From assembly GCF_900106095.1 (NCBI RefSeq), contig NZ_FNUD01000002.1, forward strand, positions 4,423,501 to 4,487,500: a stretch of 64,000 nt of DNA. The letters run 5' to 3'. Made by a program: the position numbers and the translations under genes. Under the pieces are notes generated by a model that saw nothing but the letters and a program-made list of their open reading frames with translations, was not told where the DNA came from and searched no databases. This DNA is from Pseudomonas deceptionensis. GTDB lineage: Bacteria; Pseudomonadota; Gammaproteobacteria; Pseudomonadales; Pseudomonadaceae. Shown here one piece after another: positions 1 through 9,814 of the stretch (the stretch's first letter is position 1; every line of letters begins with the position of its first letter).

Positions 1-1946
1 CGCACGATACGTTCCTTGTGCGTCGGGGTGAGCCTGGCGAACACATTGGTGGTTTCCACGGCCACCGCCAGCTCGGCATCGCTCATACGCTCAATGTCAT
101 TGCCCATCAGCAAGCCCTGCTGCTCCAGGCCCACTTCCCGGCAGATCTTGGCAGTAACCAATTCGTTATCGCCCGTAAGAACTTTTACTGCGACCCCGTG
201 TTCGGCCAAGGCTTTGAGTGCCGGCGCGGTACTTTCCTTGGGAGGGTCCAGGAAGGCCACATAGCCAATCAGCGTGAGTTCCTGTTCGTCAGCCAGGCTG
301 TAAGTGTCGCGTCCCGCGGTCATTGACCGTGCAGCCACGGCCACAACCCGCAAACCTTCTTCGTTGAACTCGGCGGTCACCTGGCGGATACGCGCCAGCA
401 GCTCGGCGCTCAGGGCTTCTTCCTGCTCGCCATGGCGCACGGTTTTGCACACTGACAGCACTTCTTCAACAGCCCCCTTGCAGATCAGCAGATGGGGTTG
501 ATCCTGCTCGGCCACCACCACCGACATGCGTCGGCGGGTGAAGTCGAAGGGGATTTCATCGATCTTGCTGAAGGCCGTACCCACGTTCAGTTCACGGTGA
601 ACCTCAACGTGCTCCAGCACCGCCACGTCGAGCAGATTTTTCAGCCCGGTCTGGTAGTAGCTGTTGAGATAAGCCATCTCCAGCACATCATCGGACTCCT
701 GCCCCCAGACATCCACGTGCCGGGCCAGAAAGATCTTGTCCTGGGTCAGCGTGCCCGTTTTGTCAGTGCACAGCACATCCATCGCGCCAAAGTTCTGGAT
801 AGCGTCCAGACGTTTGACGATGACTTTTTTACGCGACAAAAACACCGCGCCCTTGGCCAGGGTCGAGGTCACAATCATTGGCAGCATTTCCGGGGTCAGC
901 CCCACAGCCACCGACAGTGCGAACAGCAAGGCTTCGGTCCAGTCGCCCTTGGTAAACCCATTGATAAACAGCACCAGCGGCGCCATGACAAACATGAAAC
1001 GGATCAACAACCAGCTGACTTTATTGACCCCGGTCTGGAACGAAGTCGCGCCGCGATCCGTGGCGCCAACCCTCTGCGCCAGCGCCCCGAAATAGGTGTT
1101 GTTGCCCGTGGTCAGCACCACCGCAGTGGCAGCACCGGACACCACGTTGGTCCCCATGAACACAATATTGTCCAGTTCCAGCGGGTTGCTGGTCTGACTG
1201 TCAAACTGACGCGCAAACTTCTCGACCGGCATCGACTCGCCCGTCATGGCCGCCTGGCTGACAAACAGGTCCTTGGCGCTCAGCACCCGGCAATCCGCCG
1301 GGATCATGTCGCCCGCCGACAGCACGATCAGGTCACCCGGCACCAACTGTTTGATCGCCAGTTCAATACGCTGCGCACCTCTGATTTGCCGCGCCGCGCC
1401 ATAGAACTTGCCGAACATCGGCGATGCATCGGCGCTGAAATCGCGACGCATCACGGTGGCAGTGTTACTCACCATCTCCTTGAGCGCGTCAGCCGCCTTG
1501 TTGGATTTGACCTCTTGCCAAAAACGCAGAAACGTCGACAGAACCACCATGGTGCTGATCACCACCGCGGCCTGAATATCATCGGTGGCCAGCGAGACAC
1601 TGGCGAGCAAGGTCAGCAACAAGTTGAACGGGTTTTTGTAGCAGTGCCACAGGTGCACCCAGCGGCTGAGCGGCTGTTCGTGCTCGACCTCATTAAGCCC
1701 GTGTTGCTCGCGCAGCACTTCGACCTCGGCCTCACTCAGACCGTCGGTGTGCGTACCCAGGTTATCGATCAAAACTGCGCTGTCGCTGTTGGCGGCAACC
1801 ACCAGGGTTTGTGCCAGCGAGGGTGGGACTTCGCGACTGACCGTGCTGTCCCTCAGGCTGTCGAGCAACGCCAGGCGCCGAAAGTGCCGACCAATGTGAC
1901 GGGTACGCAGAAAGCCTGCGAAGAATTCTTTCAGGGTGAGTTTCAT
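1..1946 (-). CDS. mgtA: Magnesium-translocating P-type ATPase, 3' end cut by window
   Basis: Inner-membrane P-type (type IIIB) ATPase importing Mg2+. About 648 codons are present; the family is usually about 900 residues. The reading frame shows the N-terminal cation-ATPase region (HGLNEVEHEQPLSRW), the E1-E2 region with PGDLIVLSAGDMIPADCR, and the phosphorylation motif CTDKTGTLTQ near residue 390, whose Asp is the catalytic acceptor. The last visible residues are LTPTHKERIV, the stretch that precedes the hinge GDGINDAP, so the C-terminal membrane helices lie beyond position 1. The ATG at 1946 was chosen because AGGAG sits 7 nt upstream. An in-frame ATG at 2030 lacks a ribosome site. The leader is long and structured, and Mg2+-dependent control is likely but unproven. 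Confidence 0.93.
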   Translation of the reverse strand, partial: MKLTLKEFFAGFLRTRHIGRHFRRLALLDSLRDSTVSREVPPSLAQTLVVAANSDSAVLIDNLGTHTDGLSEAEVEVLREQHGLNEVEHEQPLSRWVHLWHCYKNPFNLLLTLLASVSLATDDIQAAVVISTMVVLSTFLRFWQEVKSNKAADALKEMVSNTATVMRRDFSADASPMFGKFYGAARQIRGAQRIELAIKQLVPGDLIVLSAGDMIPADCRVLSAKDLFVSQAAMTGESMPVEKFARQFDSQTSNPLELDNIVFMGTNVVSGAATAVVLTTGNNTYFGALAQRVGATDRGATSFQTGVNKVSWLLIRFMFVMAPLVLFINGFTKGDWTEALLFALSVAVGLTPEMLPMIVTSTLAKGAVFLSRKKVIVKRLDAIQNFGAMDVLCTDKTGTLTQDKIFLARHVDVWGQESDDVLEMAYLNSYYQTGLKNLLDVAVLEHVEVHRELNVGTAFSKIDEIPFDFTRRRMSVVVAEQDQPHLLICKGAVEEVLSVCKTVRHGEQEEALSAELLARIRQVTAEFNEEGLRVVAVAARSMTAGRDTYSLADEQELTLIGYVAFLDPPKESTAPALKALAEHGVAVKVLTGDNELVTAKICREVGLEQQGLLMGNDIERMSDAELAVAVETTNVFARLTPTHKERIV

Positions 1947-2375
1947 GATGCTGCTCCTGTGCCGCCGATGCCCACCCGCAGCAGGTACGCTCGTGCGCGG
2001 CCCTGTGCCAAAAAGGCAGGGCGTGCGCATGCGCTGTGTTGCAACCCGCCGCAAACGGCCGGAGTCACACACATGTCAGCGTCGAAGAAAGGGCTTCACG
2101 ATTCGGGTCAGAGCTGACCCGGCCAAGATGCCGTTTCTGCTGGTCAGCAAGAAACGGCAGGGGAATCTGCGCACTAGCTTGCCGAGAATATGCCGTTTTT
2201 TAGAACTGGCCGACGACTGTCGCTCGAAGAGGTACCCACTGAAGATCTGCGCTCTTGATGAAAACGCCGGCAGCTTACGCCCGACGTTTTAGAGAGTAAA
2301 CCGTAGGAAGGCTTCCTTCTTGTGAATCAGAAAGTTCTTCAGGATTGGTTCAGACAAGGAAGATTTCGCCCCGTT
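1947..2375 (-). promoter_or_regulatory. Long structured leader upstream of mgtA
   Basis: This 429-base stretch between the sigma-factor gene and mgtA holds no convincing gene. It contains two adjacent hairpins: 2105-2120 (GGGTCAG/CTGACCC around 2 nt) and 2130-2158 (GCCGTTTCT/AGAAACGGC around an 11-nt loop that can itself pair). A third possible hairpin near 2002-2022 pairs GCCCTG with CAGGGC. None is followed by a U-run on the mgtA strand, so they are not simple terminators. A 43-codon reading frame begins at 2074 and ends in TGA overlapping the mgtA ATG; it has no visible ribosome site. Mg2+ control through leader RNA is known for enterobacterial mgtA; here it is inference. Confidence 0.45.
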
Positions 2376-2888
2376 TCAGGCGTTGTCCCACTGCCGAATC
2401 CGGATCCGGCAGTGCTTCATGGCGTTGACGATGTGCTTCTCGACCACGCTGCGGGACACCCCGAGGCGCTCGGCAATTTCAAGGTGGGACAAACCATCGA
2501 GCTTGCGCAGCAAAAAGCACTCGCGGCACGCCGCCGGCAGTTCGGCGAGCGCCCGCTGGATCATGTCCAGGCGCTGCCCCTGATCCATCAACACCTGCGG
2601 CGAGGGGCTGAAAAAGCGCTCCTCGGTGTCCAGCACTTCCAGAGGTTCGACCTGTCGCAAGGTGTTGCGCCGATGGCCGTCGATTACCAGGTTAAGTGCG
2701 GTGCGATACAGAAATGCCCGGGGCTGCTCGATCGGCTCATCAGCGGTGCGCTCCAGCACCCGCACATACGCGTCATGCACCACATCTTCGGCCGCCTGGG
2801 CATTGCCTAGCCTGGCGCTCAAAAAGCCCATCAGTTCGCGATAGTAGTTTTCCAACAGGACTCCAGGCCGCAGCAGCAGCGGCAACAC
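2376..2888 (-). CDS. ECF sigma factor, FecI/FpvI type
   Basis: Iron-starvation type extracytoplasmic-function sigma factor that would direct RNA polymerase to siderophore uptake or export genes. Sigma region 2 is seen in YYRELMGFLSARLGNAQAAEDVVHDAYVRVLER and region 4 in LPAACRECFLLRKLDGLSHLEIAERLGVSRSVVEKHIVNAMKHCR, both split here only for reading. The frame opens with GTG at 2888, but a TTG at 2855 with GGAG 5 nt upstream would give 159 residues, the size I recall for P. aeruginosa FpvI, and is the better start. No FecR gene follows it; the only FecR-type gene lies 9 kb away. A candidate Fur box lies about 65-80 bases upstream of the frame. Its neighbour on the other side is pvdR, as in the P. 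aeruginosa fpvI region. Confidence 0.85.
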   Translation of the reverse strand: MLPLLLRPGVLLENYYRELMGFLSARLGNAQAAEDVVHDAYVRVLERTADEPIEQPRAFLYRTALNLVIDGHRRNTLRQVEPLEVLDTEERFFSPSPQVLMDQGQRLDMIQRALAELPAACRECFLLRKLDGLSHLEIAERLGVSRSVVEKHIVNAMKHCRIRIRQWDNA

Positions 2889-2951
2889 TCCATGAGCGCA
2901 GAAACAGATCTAATGGGACAGCGGCATGATGATGGCACTTGTGCAGATGTA

Positions 2952-2969
2952 ATTTATAGTAATTCTCAT
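2952..2969 (-). promoter_or_regulatory. Candidate Fur box of the sigma-factor gene
   Basis: Read on the minus strand, ATGAGAATTACTATAAAT matches the Fur-type palindrome ATGAGAATTATTCTCATT at 14 of 18 positions, with a perfect left half (ATGAGAAT). It sits in AT-rich DNA just upstream of the FecI-type sigma-factor gene. Fur repression of such genes is well established; binding here is inferred. Confidence 0.55.
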
Positions 2970-3035
2970 ATAGATTTAAACCCGAACGCTTAAATGTCTA
3001 AGAAATATCCAGTAACAGACGCATCCAGCAACGCC

Positions 3036-3059
3036 TAAATCCCTCGCCAAACCGCTCGT
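3036..3059 (+). promoter_or_regulatory. Iron-starvation (PvdS) box of pvdRT-opmQ
   Basis: TAAAT at 3036-3040 is followed by exactly 16 bases and then CGT at 3057-3059, which is the TAAAT-N16-CGT promoter of PvdS-type sigma factors. The upstream element reads CCTAAATCCC, matching the extended CTAAATCCC form. It lies about 105 bases before the pvdR start, so the pump genes probably belong to the pyoverdine regulon. Confidence 0.8.
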
Positions 3060-3164
3060 TTACTCAACAGCTCCCCGTGTCTGTCGTCCTGACGACAGCG
3101 TTTGCTCTGGGCATTGCGCTCAACGGCATGACGACGGGCCGATTTTCATTGGCCGGAACCCTGC

Positions 3165-4331
3165 ATGAAACGCCCTCGACCGACCCGCCGTGCGCTGCTG
3201 ATTACCCTGTGTTTATTGCTGGTCACAGCCCTGGCAGCCTGGCCATTTCTTGCGCCGGGGCGGGACGCCTATGACACCGTACCCGTCACCCGGGGCGATA
3301 TTGAAAGCAGCGTGACCGCACTCGGCACCTTGCAGCCTCGCCAGTACGTCGACGTTGGCGCGCAAGCCTCAGGGCAAATCCACAAGATTCACGTCGAGGC
3401 CGGTGCCGAGGTCAAAGAAGGCCAGCTACTGGTCGAAATTGACCCCTCCACCCAGACCGCCAAACTCGACGCCAGCCGCTTCGCCATTGAAAACCTCCAG
3501 GCTCAGCTGCAAGAACAACGCGCCCTGCACGATCTGGCAATACAGCAATTGCAGCGCCAGCAACACCTGGCCAAAGGCGGCGCCACCCGCGACGAAGACG
3601 TGCAAGCCGCTCAGGCTGAAGTGCGCACCACCCAGGCCCGTATCGACATGTTCCAGGCCCTGATCCGCCAGGCCCGGGCCAGTTTGCGCAGTGACGAGGC
3701 CGAACTGGGTTACACCCGCATCTATGCGCCGATGTCCGGCACCGTGGTGGCACTGGATGCCCGCGAAGGCCAGACCCTCAATGCCCAACAGCAAACACCG
3801 CTGATACTGCGTATCGCCAGGCTCTCACCGATGACGGTCTGGGCTGAGGTGTCGGAAGCCGATATTGGCCATGTCAAACCCGGCATGCAGGCCTGGTTCA
3901 CCACCCTGAGCGGTGGCAACCGGCGCTGGAACAGCACCGTGCGCCAAGTCCTGCCCGTCCCGCCCAAACCTCTCAACGAGGCCAGCCAGAGCGGCGGCAG
4001 CCCCGCGAGCAAAAGCGGCAGCGCCCGCGTGGTGCTGTACACCGTGCTGCTGGATGTCGACAACACCGATCAAGCATTGATGCCCGAGATGACCACCCAG
4101 GTATTTTTCGTCGCAGGCCAGGCCCGCGATGTGTTGCTGGCGCCGATTGTGGCCCTGCAGGGCAGCACCGAAAACGACCGCCAGAGCGCCCATGTCGTGG
4201 CGAAAAACGGCAAGATCGAGCCCCGCCAGATCCGCACCGGGATCAGTGACCGTTTACGGGTAGAGATCCTCGAGGGTCTGAACGAAGGCGATCACCTGCT
4301 GATCGGCCCCGCCACCGGCAACGGAGGCTGA
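3165..4331 (+). CDS. pvdR: Pyoverdine efflux periplasmic adaptor PvdR (MacA-like)
   Basis: Membrane-fusion protein joining the inner-membrane ABC pump PvdT to the outer-membrane channel OpmQ; in Pseudomonas this pump recycles and exports pyoverdine. The 388-residue product has an N-terminal membrane anchor (LLITLCLLLVTALAAWPFL, residues about 11-29), a biotinyl-lipoyl-like half (GTLQPRQYVDVGAQASGQI), a coiled-coil hairpin rich in Gln, Ala and Arg (about 100-175), then the second lipoyl half (RIYAPMSGTVVALDAREGQ) and a beta-barrel domain. The stop codon abuts the pvdT ATG, so the two are translationally linked. The PvdS-type promoter upstream favours PvdR over a generic MacA. Confidence 0.88.
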   Translation: MKRPRPTRRALLITLCLLLVTALAAWPFLAPGRDAYDTVPVTRGDIESSVTALGTLQPRQYVDVGAQASGQIHKIHVEAGAEVKEGQLLVEIDPSTQTAKLDASRFAIENLQAQLQEQRALHDLAIQQLQRQQHLAKGGATRDEDVQAAQAEVRTTQARIDMFQALIRQARASLRSDEAELGYTRIYAPMSGTVVALDAREGQTLNAQQQTPLILRIARLSPMTVWAEVSEADIGHVKPGMQAWFTTLSGGNRRWNSTVRQVLPVPPKPLNEASQSGGSPASKSGSARVVLYTVLLDVDNTDQALMPEMTTQVFFVAGQARDVLLAPIVALQGSTENDRQSAHVVAKNGKIEPRQIRTGISDRLRVEILEGLNEGDHLLIGPATGNGG

Positions 4332-6302
4332 ATGCCCACTCCCCTGATCGACCTGCAGGACATCCGCAAAGTCTACGGCGGTATCGATACCCCTGAAGTT
4401 CACGTGCTCAAGGGCATCAACCTGTCGATCCATGCCGGGGAATTCGTCGCCATTGTCGGCGCCTCGGGTTCGGGCAAGTCAACTCTGATGAACATCCTCG
4501 GCTGTCTCGACCGCCCGACGTCGGGGCGCTACCTGTTTGCCGGGGAAGACGTGGCCCACCTCGACAGCGACGAGCTGGCCTGGTTGCGCCGCGAAGCCTT
4601 TGGGTTTGTATTCCAGGGCTACCACCTGATCCCCTCGGCCTCGGCCCAGGAAAACGTCGAAATGCCGGCCATCTATGCCGGCACCCCGGCCGCGGAACGC
4701 CATGCCCGCGCAGCGGCCCTGCTGGAGCGCCTGGGCCTGGCCGAACGCACTGCCAACCGCCCGCACCAGCTGTCCGGCGGCCAGCAACAGCGGGTGTCCA
4801 TCGCCCGCGCCCTGATGAACGGCGGGCACATCATCCTCGCGGACGAGCCCACCGGCGCCCTCGACAGCCACAGCGGCGCCGAAGTCATGACCCTGCTCGA
4901 CGAACTGGCGAGCCAGGGCCACGTGGTGATCCTGATTACCCACGACCGCGAAGTCGCGGCGCGGGCCAACCGGATCATCGAAGTGCGCGACGGCGAGGTC
5001 ATCAGCGACAGTGCCAACGGCCAGCCTGCTGCCGTGAGTGACAACCCCCAAGCCCTGCAGGCCATTGATCTGCGCAAGCGCCTGAATGAAGGCAGCGAAG
5101 CCCGTGGCGCCTGGAAAGGCGAGCTGGTCGACGCCGTTCACGCCGCCTGGCGGGTGATGTGGATCAACCGCTTCCGCACCGCCCTGACCTTGCTCGGCAT
5201 TGTCATCGGCGTGGCCTCGGTGGTGGTGATGCTAGGCGTCGGCGAAGGCAGCAAGCGCCAGGTGATGGCCGAAATGGGCGCCTTCGGCTCCAACATCATT
5301 TACCTCAGCGGCATGTCGCCCAGGCCCAGGGCGCCGCTGGGCATTGTCACCCTCAATGACGTGGCCGCCCTGTCGACCTTGCCCCAGGTGAAAATGATCA
5401 TGCCCATCAATGGCGCCGAAATCGGCGTGCGTTACGGCAACGTCGACCACACCCTGTACACCGGCGGCAACGGCATCGACTTTCCGGCGATTTTCAACTG
5501 GCCCGTGGTCCAGGGCAGCTTCTTCACCCAGGCCGACGAAAACGCCGCCGCCGCTGTGGCAGTGATCGGCAAAAAGGTGCGCGACAAGGTGCTCAAAGAT
5601 GTACCCAACCCCATTGGCCAGTACATCCTGCTGGAGAACGTGCCTTTTCGCGTCGTTGGCGTGCTGGCCGAAAAGGGCGCCAGCTCCGGCGACTCGGACA
5701 GCGACACACGCATCGTGGTGCCCTACTCCGCCGCCAGCGTGCGCCTGTTCGGCAGCCATAACCCGGAATACGTGGTGATCGCCGCACTGGACGCGAGCAA
5801 GGTCCATCAAACCGAAAAAGCTATCGAGCAACTGATGCTCAAACTGCATCACGGCCAGCGCGATTTCGAAATCACCAACAACGCGGCAATGATCCAGGCC
5901 GAAGCCAAAACCCGTAACACCCTGTCGCTGATGCTCGGTTCGATTGCCGCCATCTCTCTGCTGGTGGGGGGTATCGGGGTGATGAACATCATGCTGATGA
6001 CCGTGCGTGAGCGCACCCGCGAGATCGGTATCCGCATGGCCACCGGCGCCCGCCAGCGCGACATCCTGCGCCAGTTCCTGACCGAGGCCCTGATGCTCTC
6101 GGTGGTCGGCGGTGTGGCCGGCATCACCCTGGCCTTTATCGTCGGCGGCGTCCTGCTGCTGTGCGATGTGGCCGTGGCATTTTCATGGGTCGCCGTGCTT
6201 GGCGCCTTCGGTTGTGCGCTGGTGACCGGCGTCATTTTCGGCTTTATGCCGGCCCGCAAAGCTGCCCGGCTCGACCCGGTCACGGCCCTAACCAGTGAAT
6301 GA
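4332..6302 (+). CDS. pvdT: Pyoverdine efflux ABC transporter PvdT (MacB-like)
   Basis: Fused ATPase and permease of the tripartite pump, 656 residues against about 650 for MacB. The ATPase domain shows Walker [10 protein letters not shown] (43-51), signature LSGGQQQR, Walker [14 protein letters not shown] and the switch His in LITHDR. The permease begins with a helix near residues 280-300 ([21 protein letters not shown]), carries a large periplasmic domain (about 305-520) and ends with three helices, including the MacB-type [26 protein letters not shown] split around the coupling region and the final [18 protein letters not shown]. It directly follows pvdR and overlaps opmQ by 8 bases. Confidence 0.9.
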   Translation: MPTPLIDLQDIRKVYGGIDTPEVHVLKGINLSIHAGEFVAIVGASGSGKSTLMNILGCLDRPTSGRYLFAGEDVAHLDSDELAWLRREAFGFVFQGYHLIPSASAQENVEMPAIYAGTPAAERHARAAALLERLGLAERTANRPHQLSGGQQQRVSIARALMNGGHIILADEPTGALDSHSGAEVMTLLDELASQGHVVILITHDREVAARANRIIEVRDGEVISDSANGQPAAVSDNPQALQAIDLRKRLNEGSEARGAWKGELVDAVHAAWRVMWINRFRTALTLLGIVIGVASVVVMLGVGEGSKRQVMAEMGAFGSNIIYLSGMSPRPRAPLGIVTLNDVAALSTLPQVKMIMPINGAEIGVRYGNVDHTLYTGGNGIDFPAIFNWPVVQGSFFTQADENAAAAVAVIGKKVRDKVLKDVPNPIGQYILLENVPFRVVGVLAEKGASSGDSDSDTRIVVPYSAASVRLFGSHNPEYVVIAALDASKVHQTEKAIEQLMLKLHHGQRDFEITNNAAMIQAEAKTRNTLSLMLGSIAAISLLVGGIGVMNIMLMTVRERTREIGIRMATGARQRDILRQFLTEALMLSVVGGVAGITLAFIVGGVLLLCDVAVAFSWVAVLGAFGCALVTGVIFGFMPARKAARLDPVTALTSE

Positions 6303-7716
6303 TCTATTGATGAAGCCGTCCTTGAGCTTGTTGTCCGTGTGCCTGCTGCTGGGCGCCTGCAGCCACTCCACCCCTGACGACACGCATGACGTGGTTGTTC
6401 CCGCCACCTGGCAGGCGCCACACGTACTTGCCCGCCAACAGATCAGCCGGCAATGGTGGCAGCAGTTTGGAAGCCCCGATCTGGATCACCTGATCAACCA
6501 GGCGCAGGTCGACAGCTACGATCTGGCCGGAGCGATGGCGCGGGTACGTCAGGCCCGTGCCACTGCCGTGATTGCCGGGGCACCGCTGCTGCCTGAAGTG
6601 AAGTTCGGCACCAACGCCAGTCGCGAAAAACTGCTGCGCGGCAAAGGCTACAGCCAACTGGATGCCCGCGACGACAACAAGGCCGTGGACTCTTTCGACA
6701 CCCGCCTGAGTGCCAGCTACGAGGTGGATTTCTGGGGAGGCAAGGCCGCGGCCCACGACAGTGCACTACAGACCCTCAAGGCCAGCGAGTTTGATCGCGA
6801 CACCGTCGAATTGACCCTGCTCAGTAGCGTGGCCAACAGCTACGTCCAGACCCTGGCACTCGATGAGCAAGTGCGCATTGCCCGACTCAATCTGGCCAAT
6901 GCGCAAAGCGTGTTGCACGTCGTACAGACCCGCCATGACGCAGGCTCCGCAACCGCCCTGGAACTGGCCCAGCAAAAAAGCCTGGTTGCCAGTCAGCAAC
7001 GATTCATTCCGCTGCTTGTGCAACAGGCCCGGGAAGCGCGTATCAGCCTGGCCGTGCTGCTTGGCCAGCCCGTACAAAATCTGACAATGGGCGATACGTC
7101 TTTTGCCCGCTTGCAGTGGCCCACCATTGGCAGCGGGCTGCCCGGCGAACTGCTCAGCCGCCGCCCGGACATCGCCAGCGCTGAAGCCAGACTGGTCGCA
7201 GCCAGTGCCGATATAACCGTCGCCCGCGCCGCCATGCTGCCCAACCTGACCCTGAGTGCCAGCATTGGCTCTGGCGCGGATCATTTCAGCGACATCCTGC
7301 ACAGTCCGTTCTACAACCTCACCGCCGGGCTGGCAGCGCCAATCTTCAACAACGGGCGCCTGGGCGCCGAACGTGACAAGGCCACGGCCCGCCAGCAGGA
7401 GCTGCTGCAAACCTATCGAGGGAGCATCATCAATGCCTTGGCCGACGTCGAAAAAGCCCTCAACAGTGCCGACGGCCTGGACCGGCAAAGGCAGTGGCAG
7501 GACGAAGAACTCAAACAGGCGCAACGGGCCTTCGACATCGCGCAAAACCGTTACACCGCCGGGGCCGAGCTGCTGCTGACGGTATTGCAAACCCAGCGCA
7601 CGCTGTATCAGGCCCAGGAGCAGCACGTGCAACTGCGCATGGCGCGGCTGCAGGCCAGTATTGCCCTGTACAAGGCGCTGGGGGGTGGCTGGGCAGTTTC
7701 AGGGGGCGATTCATGA
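6295..7716 (+). CDS. opmQ: Outer-membrane efflux lipoprotein OpmQ
   Basis: TolC/OprM-family (NodT type) outer-membrane channel of the pyoverdine pump. The N-terminus is a lipoprotein signal ending in LLGAC-S, so the Cys is probably acylated after cleavage. RND outer-membrane-factor signatures follow: [56 protein letters not shown] and [17 protein letters not shown]. The frame opens at a GTG (6295) overlapping pvdT; the ATG at 6310 ([11 protein letters not shown]) gives a tighter signal peptide and may be the true start. Last gene of the pump operon. Confidence 0.88.
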   Translation: MNDLLMKPSLSLLSVCLLLGACSHSTPDDTHDVVVPATWQAPHVLARQQISRQWWQQFGSPDLDHLINQAQVDSYDLAGAMARVRQARATAVIAGAPLLPEVKFGTNASREKLLRGKGYSQLDARDDNKAVDSFDTRLSASYEVDFWGGKAAAHDSALQTLKASEFDRDTVELTLLSSVANSYVQTLALDEQVRIARLNLANAQSVLHVVQTRHDAGSATALELAQQKSLVASQQRFIPLLVQQAREARISLAVLLGQPVQNLTMGDTSFARLQWPTIGSGLPGELLSRRPDIASAEARLVAASADITVARAAMLPNLTLSASIGSGADHFSDILHSPFYNLTAGLAAPIFNNGRLGAERDKATARQQELLQTYRGSIINALADVEKALNSADGLDRQRQWQDEELKQAQRAFDIAQNRYTAGAELLLTVLQTQRTLYQAQEQHVQLRMARLQASIALYKALGGGWAVSGGDS

Positions 7717-7812
7717 CCTGAGGTCAAAAGTGCTTTGCTTGACCGGCGGTTTTTCCCACAGATCAGGGCGAGGATACTCAACCTCAATCTTACGACCTCC
7801 AAGGAGTCATCC

Positions 7813-8616
7813 ATGACAGTTCCAGCATTCGGTCTCGGCACGTTCCGCCTCAAGGGCCAAGTGGTTATCGACTCGGTCAAAACCGCCCTGGACCTGGGTT
7901 ACCGCGCAATCGACACCGCACAGATCTATGAAAACGAAGCTGACGTCGGCCTGGCCATTGCCGAGAGTGGCGTGGAACGTGATGCGCTGTTTATCACCAG
8001 CAAAATCTGGGTCAGCCACTTTGCCAAAGACCAGTTGATCCCAAGCCTTAAGGACAGCCTGAAAAAGCTGCGCACCGACCGCCTTGACCTGACGCTGATC
8101 CACTGGCCATCACCAGGCAATGAAGTACCCGTCGCGGAGTTCATGGGCGCACTGCTTGAGGCAAAACAACTGGGCCTGACCAGACAAATCGGCGTCTCGA
8201 ACTTCACCATCGCGCTGATGAAAGAAGCCATTGCCGCCGTCGGCGCCGAGAATATCGCCACCCACCAGATCGAACTGCACCCGTATCTGCAAAACCGCAA
8301 AGTGGTGGAATTCGCACAGAGCCAAGGCATCCATATCACCTCGTACATGACCCTGGCTTACGGTGAAGTACTGAAAGATCCAGTGATTATCGAGATCGCC
8401 AAGCGCCATGACGCCACGCCAGCGCAAGTGACCCTGGCCTGGGCCATGCAGTTGGGTTACTCGGTGATTCCATCGTCCACCAAAAGCGCCAACCTTCAGA
8501 GCAACCTCAAGGCCTGCGAGCTGACACTCACCGATGGGGATATGGCACAGATCGCCGCGCTGGATCGCGGACATCGCCTGACCAACCCGCAAAGCGTTGC
8601 GCCTGCGTGGGATTGA
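7813..8616 (+). CDS. dkgB: 2,5-diketo-D-gluconate reductase B (aldo/keto reductase)
   Basis: NADPH-dependent cytosolic aldo/keto reductase. The 267-residue product has the length of E. coli DkgB and the same motifs: [33 protein letters not shown] (Asp and Tyr of the catalytic tetrad), TSKIWV (Lys), [10 protein letters not shown] (His) and [15 protein letters not shown] (cofactor binding). The start has AAGGAG 7 nt upstream; a longer frame from 7735 lacks this. DkgB reduces methylglyoxal and 2,5-diketogluconate in enterobacteria; the physiological substrate here is unknown. It is not obviously linked to the pump genes. Confidence 0.92.
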   Translation: MTVPAFGLGTFRLKGQVVIDSVKTALDLGYRAIDTAQIYENEADVGLAIAESGVERDALFITSKIWVSHFAKDQLIPSLKDSLKKLRTDRLDLTLIHWPSPGNEVPVAEFMGALLEAKQLGLTRQIGVSNFTIALMKEAIAAVGAENIATHQIELHPYLQNRKVVEFAQSQGIHITSYMTLAYGEVLKDPVIIEIAKRHDATPAQVTLAWAMQLGYSVIPSSTKSANLQSNLKACELTLTDGDMAQIAALDRGHRLTNPQSVAPAWD

Positions 8617-8631
8617 TCTTGCGGCTACCCC

Positions 8632-8680
8632 AAACCCTGTAATTGCAGCCTCGTTCGACGAGTCAGCGACTGCAGGGTTT
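8632..8680 (-). repeat. REP-like element between dkgB and zapE
   Basis: Outer arms AAACCCTG/CAGGGTTT enclose a copy, on the minus strand, of the dispersed element beginning CTGCAGTCGCTGA and ending AGGCTGCAAT; an inner hairpin CTCGT-TCG-ACGAG is also present. Related copies occur at 21408, 47230 and 57121. It sits between convergent genes and could end both transcripts. Confidence 0.6.
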
Positions 8681-8695
8681 CAACAAAATCACGGG

Positions 8696-9814
8696 TTATT
8701 GCAGACCAAACCGCTGCAACTGCATTTCCTGCAGACGGCTCAATGTCCGGCGAAAGGCAAACTCCAGGTAACCCTTGGTGTAGAGCTGGTCCATTGGCAC
8801 CTGAGCCTCGATGCACACCGGCACTTTACGGTCGTAGCATTCATCAATCAGGGCGATAAAACGCCGCACGCTGTCATCGTATTTGGACAGCTGCGGCAGT
8901 TCCCGATCCCCCGCCTCGACTTTCACTGCCCCGTCTTCCGTGCCGCGGGCAATTTTGCCCTCGCGCTGTTCGGCACTCAAGCAAGGCACATCGCTGAGCA
9001 ACATCACCTTGTAGCGGTCGCAGATATCCATAAATTCGGTGGCCGCCAGCGGCTGCTCGCACAGTTCATGAAACGTGCACCACAGCACCGCATCACTGGC
9101 CTGCACCACACTCAGCGAGCGATGACCCACGCTGATCGGTTGATCAGACACCGTCTGCCCCCGGGTCAGGTCCCTGAACACCGTGTCGATCGCGCCCGGC
9201 TGGCCCGGCACGGTCACCCAATATCGCTGATGAGCAATGCCAGGGTGCAGGCGGTGATCCTCCACCCCTTGCACCGGTACTACGTCCATATGGTTGAGAA
9301 TCGCCGTGATACCGGGCTCAAAGCGGTCCCGGTTGAAACCGTGGCCGTAGAGGTCTTCCGGTGGCTGGTTAGAGGTACAGACCAGCACCACGCCTTCGTC
9401 GAACATCACCTGGAACAAACGCCCCAAAATGATCGCGTCGGCGATGTCATTGACGAACAGTTCGTCAAAGCACAGCACTTTCACGTCCTCAGCCAAGCCT
9501 TTGGCCAATGCCTTGAGCGGGTCTGGCGTACCGGTCAGCTGAAACAGGCGCTGATGCACCCACTGCATAAAATGATGGAAATGTTGACGCCGGGCCGGCA
9601 CCCGCAGGCTTTGGTAGAACCGGTCCATCAACCAGGTTTTACCCCGGCCCACCGGGCCCCACAAATACACGCCGTTGACCGGCTCCGCACCGCAGTGCAA
9701 TGCCTCATGGCAACGCTGCAACGCCTGTACCGCCACCCATTGGGCAGGGTCATGGACAAAACCCTGCTGCTCGATGGCCTGTTGATATGCACTAAGGGGG
9801 GACTCGACATTCAT
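8696..9814 (-). CDS. zapE: Cell division ATPase ZapE (AFG1 family)
   Basis: AFG1/LACE1-type P-loop ATPase associated with the division ring under stress. The 372-residue product has Walker A GPVGRGKTW (about residues 53-61), the family-typical FHHFMQWVHQRLF, Walker B VLCFDELFVNDIADA and sensor region VLVCTSNQPPEDLYGHGFNRDRFEP. Length and motif order match ZapE. Its start ATG at 9814 is followed by MNVESPLSAYQ. It converges on dkgB across a REP-like element. Confidence 0.93.
   Translation of the reverse strand: MNVESPLSAYQQAIEQQGFVHDPAQWVAVQALQRCHEALHCGAEPVNGVYLWGPVGRGKTWLMDRFYQSLRVPARRQHFHHFMQWVHQRLFQLTGTPDPLKALAKGLAEDVKVLCFDELFVNDIADAIILGRLFQVMFDEGVVLVCTSNQPPEDLYGHGFNRDRFEPGITAILNHMDVVPVQGVEDHRLHPGIAHQRYWVTVPGQPGAIDTVFRDLTRGQTVSDQPISVGHRSLSVVQASDAVLWCTFHELCEQPLAATEFMDICDRYKVMLLSDVPCLSAEQREGKIARGTEDGAVKVEAGDRELPQLSKYDDSVRRFIALIDECYDRKVPVCIEAQVPMDQLYTKGYLEFAFRRTLSRLQEMQLQRFGLQ

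Noticed and set aside
492-2117. 541-codon open frame on the plus strand opposite mgtA
   Set aside because: It is antisense to a clear P-type ATPase gene, is rich in His, Gln and Arg as antisense frames in GC-rich DNA are, and has no ribosome site or family pattern.
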